Below, piece by piece: positions 57,630 through 64,000 of a DNA stretch of 64,000 nt. The first letter of the stretch is position 1, and the number at the start of each line of letters is the position of its first letter. The translations under genes and the position numbers were made by a program. Source of the stretch: Enoplolaimus lenunculus (lineage: Eukaryota; Nematoda; Enoplea; Enoplida; Thoracostomopsidae); contig JASANG010000816.1 in NCBI GenBank assembly GCA_030248215.1, positions 124,001-188,000 on the forward strand, given 5' to 3'. The notes under the pieces are model-generated. The model saw nothing but the letters and a program-made list of their open reading frames with translations. It searched no databases and was not told where the DNA came from.

Positions 57630-57960
57630 GGCTCATGTAGGGAACAGGGCTGGATCGATTTCTGGAGGGGTTCTAACAGAGCCAGTTTAAGCTTTGGACT
57701 GAATTTTTTACTTAGGCTTAGGCTTAGGCTTAGGCTTAGGCTTAGGCTAAGGCTTAGGCTTAGGCTTAGGCTTAGGCTTAGGCTTAGGCTTAGGCTCAGG
57801 CTCAGGCTTAGGCTTAGGCTTAGGCTTAGGCTTAGGCTTAGGTTTAGGCTTAGGCTTAAGAATAGACTCATGCTTACACTTAGGCTTAGATGTAGACTTG
57901 TGCTTAGGCTTAGGAATATGCTGGTACTACTGTTCCGGGGCCCTGTTCTATACATGGGCC
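57630..57960 (-). mobile_element. Family A element with nearly pure TTAGGC array
   Basis: GGCTCATGTAGGGAACAGGG at the left, CCCTGTTCTATACATGGGCC at the right. From 57712 to 57855 about 23 units of TTAGGC in a row, broken only by a few single-base variants (TAAGGC, TCAGGC, TTTAGGC). The ends place the array in the same polarity as in other copies, read on the minus strand. Confidence 0.88.
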
Positions 57961-58339
57961 GATTTTACTAACCCATTATGTTTGTTCCGGTTTGACAAGC
58001 CCGTCGACAGCTCAACATACTTAGAGGGAACCAAACCAACTAATGGATATGTGGCGCCTCGCTTTTGGTCAAAACTTTTGCACTGCTTCAAAAATTTTCA
58101 TGAGACCATTTTCTTGGCGTTGAGCATTTTTGTTAGGATTTTGCCGCAAAGGGCAAGGGAGTCAATTTGTTCCAGTTGGCCACGGGTCTGTGGCTTGTCA
58201 GTTTATTATAAACAAATAATTCACCATAGCAACCGCGCTTTCTTTGAGCAGATTACACCATCATTTTATATGTAACTCATGCTTTTTTTCGAAGTCCTCG
58301 CCATCAGATTAAGCTTATAATGACATTTTGATTTGAACC

Positions 58340-58399
58340 ATTTCTAGAACTATATAATATATATATTACATTATATTATATATTACATTATATATAACA
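58340..58399. repeat. TATATTACATTATA-type AT repeat
   Basis: ATATATATTACATTATATTA and similar words repeat just left of the family F element. Confidence 0.6.
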
Positions 58400-59391
58400 A
58401 GTCGTAGTGGGACTACATTTATTGAGCGAAGCTCGAACACACGTAAGCAATTAAGGTAATATGCAAATTATTTATTAGCTAACTATTCATTTACCGGTTT
58501 TGGAGGTTTGTAAGCAATTTCCTCACAATCCTCACACCCAAAAACCCTTCAGCCACCCTATAATTTTTGGAATAATTTAAAAAGTCCTAATTTTGTCTTG
58601 TCAATTAAGCTAATATGCAAATTAACTATTAGCTAACTATTCAATTATCTGTTTTGGAGGTTTGTAAACAATTTATTCAGATTCCTCGCACCAAAAAGCC
58701 TTCAGTGAACCCTAAAAATTATTGAAATAATTTAAAAAGTCCTAGTTTTGTCTTGTCAATTAAGCTAATATGCAAATTAGTTATTAGCTAACTATTCAAT
58801 TATCGGTTTTGGATGTTTGTAAACTATTTATTCAAATTCCATGCACCTAAAAATCCTTTAGTGCTGAAATTATATTGCTTTTAACCTTAATAATTAGTGA
58901 AATATTGTAAAAAGTCCTAATTTAGGCTTATTAACTATGCTAATATGCAAATTATCTATTAGCTAACTGCTCAATTATCGGTTTGAGAGGTTTGTAAACA
59001 GTGTACGCAGATTTCTCGCAATCGAAAACCCTTTAATGCTAAAATTAGATTGCTTCTAACGGTAATAATTAGTGAAATATTGTGGAAAGTACTAATTTAG
59101 GCTTAATTAATTATGCAAATTAGCCTGTAGCTAATAAACGGCCCAAAATTTTAAAGCCCCAATGCGAGGTTAACACTCCAGGATAATTGGCTTTCAAACA
59201 AAAAAAATTTATCAAAATCGGTTCAGCCGTTCCTGAGATTCTTTTCGGACGGACAGACGGACAGACGAACAGACGGACAGACGGACAGACGGACAGACGG
59301 ACGGACGGACATCCACCTTTCGACACCCAAGTACAAAACATAAAACGCTTCGCGAAACTCCGAGTTTCGCTCGGAGTTTCGCTTCGCTCAA
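58400..59391. mobile_element. Helentron/pearl-like element, family F, copy 2
   Basis: Same plan as 21082-22651 but with fewer core units. GTCGTAGTGGGACTACATTT at the left, TATTGAGCG inverted at the ends, GACGGACAGACG microsatellite at 59247-59310, hairpin GCGAAACTCCGAG...CTCGGAGTTTCGC at 59351-59382. Unit-marking words TTGTCAATTAAGCTAATATG at about 58598 and 58755. Confidence 0.77.
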
Positions 59392-59449
59392 TAAATAAAA
59401 AGCGGTCTAATATATCAACAACAACAACTTATTTAAAAAATTTAAAGTC

Positions 59450-59752
59450 AAAACTAGAGGATTAGATGTTTAATTTAGGCGAATGTTTTCTAATGATTAC
59501 AGATTCAAGAATTTGAAGACCAAGATTTGATCTAATTCTATGACTCTGTGGAACTGAAGAAGCTAAAATTGAAAAATCGTTAAACTGACATGGATGACCA
59601 GTGCTTGAACAGTGATCAGATACAGCGGATTTTAATTTTAAACTGGAAGATGTAGCGGTTAAGGTGCGGTTCGAGACCTGCATATGCTCACAAATGCGTC
59701 TATACATTTGTCGATTAGTCGACCCAATGTAGTCCAGTAAACAAATATATAT
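59450..59752 (-). mobile_element. Penelope-like element fragment, GIY-YIG endonuclease
   Basis: The minus strand reads LLDYIGSTNRQMYRRICEHM, then AVSDHCSSTGHPCQFNDFSI and LQILESVIIRKHSPKLN. This is the C-terminal GIY-YIG endonuclease of Penelope-like elements: YIG-T motif, the catalytic Arg region, the SDH...TGH block and the final ILES-LI-K--PKLN block. No reverse transcriptase remains. It abuts a hAT-like repeat at 59753. An old truncated copy. Confidence 0.85.
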
Positions 59753-60067
59753 CAGGGTTCAACCGGAACTCCTGATCCGACCGAAATTCGTGCAAACATT
59801 CAATTCCTGTTCCGGTTCCATTTCCTGCATTCAAAGATGACGTAACAGAAATTTTACGGGTTTGTGGCCAATTATTCATAATCAGTTAAATGCTGGGAAC
59901 TTTGAAAGAACAATTTTTCAAAGACAACGTTTTAATATTTAAAAATGATTATGAATAATTTGCCACAAAGCCGTAAAAATTCCGGTTCCTGCACCTTTGA
60001 ATGCAGGACAATGAACATGAACAGGAATTGAATTTTTGAAGGAATTTTGGCCGGAACAAGAATTCCA
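59753..60067. mobile_element. Fold-back hAT-like element (CAGGGTTCAACCGGAAC end)
   Basis: CAGGGTTCAACCGGAACTCC at the left, TTGGCCGGAACAAGAATTCC at the right. Long inner inverted repeats: CAATTCCTGTTCCGG with CATGAACAGGAATTG, CTGCATTCAAAGATG with CACCTTTGAATGCAGG, and GTTTGTGGCCAATTATTCAT with ATGAATAATTTGCCAC. Confidence 0.65.
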
Positions 60068-60543
60068 GTATTTCGCTCTTCCCACCGCGGTACACGTCCC
60101 TGCGTTCTTGTGTATATTACTGTGATGACCTTTTTATACGTTCACCAGAAATTGTGGGGGAAGATATATTCACCTATCCCACGGTTTGCGGGCTTCCCTT
60201 GCATCGTCCCCTTCATACATGTGTACGCCTTGTACAATACAGTGAAAATCAGTAAACTTTATTTCCGGGGCGGGCAACGAGGGAAAGTAAACAAATATTT
60301 TTAAATTCACTGTTTTGTTTATTCATTAATTTTTTGACATTGGTTCAAATATTTATTTTTTTGCTGGACCAGGATATGAAACTATAGAAGCTAAGTTTCA
60401 GATTGTAATTTTGTAAAACTGCCAAGAATGTGAAAACAAATTGCCGGTTTTTTACCGTTGCAGTCGAAAATTAAGCTGCACCAATGTTTACTTTAAAACA
60501 AAAAAATTAGAAATAATCTATTAAGCCTATTCTTTTGCCCTAA

Positions 60544-60764
60544 GCCCGTATTTTCAAATGTTTTTAGAACCTATCACCAATTGGTAATGAACATTATAAA
60601 ACTTTAGAGTTCGTGCATAGCAAGATTCGATATTCCTTGTATTTTTAGCGTTTTATTTGCCCTACTTCTGTACCAATTTTGAGATTTGCAATTGCAGACG
60701 TTTGTCAGTTTGAAAACTTATCGCTAACTGATGATTGCCGCTATACTCATTTGAGAATATGGGC
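60544..60764. mobile_element. Family I MITE
   Basis: GCCCGTATTTTCAAATG at the left, CATTTGAGAATATGGGC at the right; inner ACCTATCACCAATTGG and ATCGCTAACTGATGATTGCC. Same family as 43720-44099. Confidence 0.75.
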
Positions 60765-61122
60765 TCTAGAGAGCAGGTATTGACAAGGTTAAGGTTACAC
60801 AAAATTAATGGTTTTAGCCTGTGTTCACATTTATTTGGGGTACCGGTAATTTAAATGGCAACCAGTACAGAAACCCTGTTTCCGATTGCTTATATAAATC
60901 GCTAAATCGGTGATAAATTATACTCGAATTACGGCGTTATTTACGATTTGCATATAACAGACCCTCATGAATGTTTGGTATCTGGTAAACTGAGTTTTTA
61001 GGCGTAGGTTTGTATCATTGAATTATTATTTTGTAAAGCTTAGGATTAGACAAAATGATTTAAGCTTCAGTAGACTACGTTGAATATTACCAGGCTAATG
61101 GTTTATTCTTAGTGTCCGTCAA

Positions 61123-61310
61123 TTGCATACAGCGCCTATTACCAGTTGGTCATTTTCATTGTAACTTTTGCAACCCATGAATGATGAGGCTAAAAAAGGT
61201 TTGGTGCATTTTTTTGCATTTAAGCCGCTTTTACACAAATTTTTTACATAAGCCGATGTTGCAGTTCTACTGATTTAAAGTATATTACCAACTGATGATA
61301 GGTGCTATTC
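61123..61310. repeat. Degraded family I relative
   Basis: ACAGCGCCTATTACCAGTTGG at the left and CCAACTGATGATAGGTGCTA at the right form an inverted pair, the inner part of the family I ends. Outer ends are lost. Confidence 0.5.
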
Positions 61311-61840
61311 CCGCTGTCATGTTCGATCAGCGTTTAAACTGACAGCAATGATTTTGGAACCAACTCAAACATTCTAAGCCAAGGTAAAATTAGCCTGATT
61401 TGAGTTAATTTTTTAACTAAAATCAAATTTTACAAAGGGCTTAAACGAGATATTAGAGAAAAATCATTATATTCAATCATTAATATTGAACTGCGAAATC
61501 TAAGAAACAATGCTTAACGTTAATAAGCTTAACACAAGTCAACAAATCGGTCACTGGATGTGCCCTGATTCCTTAGATTTGTAAGTTTCAAATTCCGTTC
61601 GAACCACGCGTTTACACCTTTCTCAAGCACGTAAAAGCCTACAAACTGTTATCATTATTGCTGTTTTAGAGTTCATTTTCGTTTACTACTGAAGACCATC
61701 TCAAACGAATCCGTTTGAAACTGGAAAAGCGTTTAAAATAGTGTTTTGTGGTTTGACAACAATCCTAATGGTATATAGTTTGACCGAGTCCGAAACCCAG
61801 AACAGTAAATCAAATATTTAAAACTTTACGTTATATACCA

Positions 61841-62064
61841 ACACTGCAAAAAATGGTTGAGTCAAATTGACTGTCTCTGAAATAGGCTTTTCGGGACTAC
61901 ACAAACTGGGTCAAATTCTAGTCCGCCAGAGTTAAATTCTACTCACTGAGCGACATTGTGAATCGAAATTGACTCTGGCGGAGTCGAATTTTTGATTCAT
62001 TTTGTGTAGTCTTGAAAAGCCTATTTCAGAGAGAGTCAATTTGACTGACCATTTTTTGCAGTGT
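61841..62064. mobile_element. Family C foldback MITE
   Basis: ACACTGCAAAAAATGGTTGAG at the left, TGACCATTTTTTGCAGTGT at the right. Inner TTGACTGTCTCTGAAATAGGC pairs with GCCTATTTCAGAGAGAGTCAA. Almost a full palindrome of 220 bp. Confidence 0.85.
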
Positions 62065-63106
62065 TGATCTACCCGGAAGTTCAAACCATAGTTCAGAGTT
62101 TTCGGGTAATTATTACGGAAATAACCCAAAACTTGAACTTTTGGTCTACACTGAGCTTTCTACGCTGTTCACCAGAGGATCCAGAGGGGGGCGTACGCCA
62201 CCCGTTAGAATTTTTTTGCGATAAATTGACAAGGTCTATATACCTTGCAATATTCCCTCTCCGAAAATTGTTTTGCAAAAAATGCAATTTTTACCCTCAG
62301 CAATGGTGTTTGTGATAAAACCTTACAATTTTTTCCCTTAGAAAAATTTTTGGTGATAAAATGATACGGTCCATACATTACAATTTTTGCGCTTCATAAC
62401 AATTGCCAACCCAGGCCCCGTCAGAAAATTTTGGATCCACTGTGGCGTTGCTGTGCCATTTTTAGCCGTAAAGAACCTGTTTGACTCATGGCCTAATTTC
62501 GTTTTTTATTTGACTACCAAAAGAGAAAATCAAACCAACGTCTGTAACGCCATAAATGTACAATTATTCTGTCTAATTCGTTGTCTGGTTTTCAAATAAG
62601 CTTAACTTTTAGGAATGTCATGTAATACTACAAAATAAAAGGTCTGTGGTTGAGCGAATTTAAAGTTTTATTCTCTTTTCAAATAAACCGTGGAAAAGTT
62701 TCACTGGCCCATGCATACGATTGACTACAAGCAACTTTAGCGCAGACAACAAACTCTTTACCACAGGCGTTCCCACGGGGGGCATTGGGGAGAGCCGTAC
62801 CCCTCAAAGTTTGCTGGTGCTTCCCAAATTGACTCGGTCTAAAAGTAAACATTCTTGAGTGGCAGTTGTACGGACGCCCTAAAATTATTCGGTGCCCCCC
62901 CAAATGGAACTTGCTACAGACACCCCTGCTCTCCACGAGATGTCCATTGCATGCAAAAAGTTTCCAACTGCAATTTTGCGTGCAGTTGCACACTTGATGC
63001 ATATGTAAAAACTTATAAATTTGATCATAGAATTCAGTTAAAGTTTCTGCGCTGAATATCGCGCAGACAAAATGATATAATTTAATATACCCCAGTCCAT
63101 GTTGCT
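62065..63106. other. Intergenic; no gene seen
   Basis: Only short, unrecognised frames. Confidence 0.35.
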
Positions 63107-63410
63107 TTTAGGGCCACCTGATTCCTGTTGGCAGTGCCGGAGCAGGCAAGGGTGTGGGCTATCCCAAATTCCAGGGGGGCCAAACTCGTGAGCGAAGCGA
63201 GCGGAAAGCCAATCGCATTTTAAAACTTAAGCTGTTTTTGTTTCAACCGGTCAGGGTGGAGGCCCTTTAGGGGTGGAGCACTCCAAATGGGGGTATGGGG
63301 GTGGCTGCTCCGGCCCTGCCTGGTGGGACAACAGTACTGTTGGACTAGGTTTTAAACCGTTTTTGCTTAGGCTTAGGCTTACGTTTCGAACGTTTCATAC
63401 TTCCGATTAA
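63107..63410 (-). mobile_element. Family B-like element split by a hAT MITE
   Basis: TCCATGTTGCTTTTAGGGCC and ACCTGATTCCTGTTGG at the left match the family B end; TTTTTGCTTAGGCTTAGGC follows the inserted element at 63132-63318. The right end is lost. Confidence 0.6.
63132..63318. mobile_element. Family G hAT MITE, 8-bp duplication
   Basis: CAGTGCCGGAGCAGGCAAGG at the left, GGCTGCTCCGGCCCTG at the right; flanks CCTGTTGG and CCTGGTGG (7 of 8). Sequence close to 49495-49667. Confidence 0.88.
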
Positions 63411-63498
63411 CGTATTGTTTTGCGTTAAAATCTAATGAAATATTTTATATCAATTAACTTTAATTTGAGTATTTACGAATACCTGGTATCAGTTAAAC

Positions 63499-63815
63499 CA
63501 AGAGTCGATAATAAGAGTGTGCAACTTCCAAAATACGCGTGGCATAAAAAGTACCACCGCGCGTTGCCTTTTGCCCATACCCCCCTTATTTAGGGGTGTG
63601 TCAACTGCACACAGAACTCAGCTAAACTTAATTGATGTATATAACCGGACAAGATTTGCACTGTGTATCGGCACAGTATTTGCCTGCGTTCAAAGTTTCA
63701 ACACCCCCAAATGAGGGGGGTAGGCCAAAAACGCAACGCGTGCTGGTACATTCTTTAATACACAGAATGTAGCCAGTTGCACACTCTTGTTATAAAGAGT
63801 GATCATCCACTCTTG
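63499..63815. mobile_element. Family H foldback element, 7-bp duplication
   Basis: CAAGAGTCGATAATAAGAGTGTGCAAC-type left end (AATAAGAGTGTGCAACTTCC) and GTTGCACACTCTTGTTATAA plus TCCACTCTTG at the right. GTTAAAC repeated on both sides (63492-63498, 63816-63822). Inner pair: CCGCGCGTTGCCTTTTGCCC and GGCCAAAAACGCAACGCG, and CCCCCTTATTTAGGGG with CCCCCAAATGAGGGGG. Confidence 0.82.
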
Positions 63816-64000
63816 GTTAAACTAAACAGAAATATATACGTCAGTCGTAGTGAATTTTTAGTCTGTGCTAAGATTAAATCTATGCCTTTATTGCTGAATA
63901 CACAGGGCCACGATGACGTGGGCGGAGCGTCGGGTCTCTTTGCGTACATATTTGTCCGACACAGTCCTAAAATGAATCGCCAGCATTAAAACAATTGTAT

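Noticed and set aside
53886-57960. A chromosome end or telomere
   Set aside because: The CCTAAG/TTAGGC arrays lie between transposon ends, occur in both orientations and are followed by ordinary sequence.
57617-57971. Leu-Arg and Leu-Ser repeat proteins
   Set aside because: Direct translation of the TTAGGC array inside a transposon, not a gene.

Overview
The window is nuclear DNA from an invertebrate animal: it is AT-rich, its main gene has 23 exons with GT-AG introns, and much of the rest is short non-autonomous transposons. I cannot name the species. The hexamer TTAGGC/CCTAAG recurs many times, but inside transposons rather than as a chromosome end, so it does not identify the organism.

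Layout. (1) 1-11.0 kb: degraded transposons around one apparently intronless gene at 3566-4678 (+), a 370-residue protein of the MpaB/DUF2236 ER-bound oxygenase family. (2) 11387-32815, minus strand: a complete gene for Treslin/TICRR, the replication-origin firing factor. I could place 23 exons whose reading phases all agree; they sum to 9402 nt, giving a 3133-residue protein with no internal stop. It has an N-terminal region like that of Treslin, the Sld3/Treslin domain (about residues 941-1125), the VAETP and RSPR phospho-motif region that binds TopBP1 (around residues 1306 and 1357), and a very long disordered basic tail coded by one 5.07-kb last exon. The two genes are tail to tail. TICRR introns hold a LINE RNase H fragment, a large tandem-repeat element of the Helentron/pearl type and small hairpin repeats. 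(3) 33-64 kb: no gene that I can support. It is a mosaic of short transposons, many with visible terminal inverted repeats and target-site duplications, some nested in each other, plus one Penelope-like GIY-YIG endonuclease fragment.

The most unusual feature is a pair of related short-transposon families (called A and B here). Both begin GGCC(A/C)ATGT, make 8-bp target duplications and carry internal arrays of CCTAAG (= TTAGGC). One copy (53.9-54.7 kb) has grown into a 30-bp higher-order repeat, and another (57.6-58.0 kb) holds a nearly pure TTAGGC array. The other families are labelled C to K: C and D (TA-flanked foldbacks), E (hAT-like, CCGG-rich), F (Helentron/pearl-like), G (hAT-like, CAGTGCCGG ends), H (foldback with 7-bp duplications), I (ATTCTCAAATG ends) and K (a 47-bp core found four times).

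All calls come from reading the sequence. Family names for proteins rest on remembered motifs, and no database search was run.
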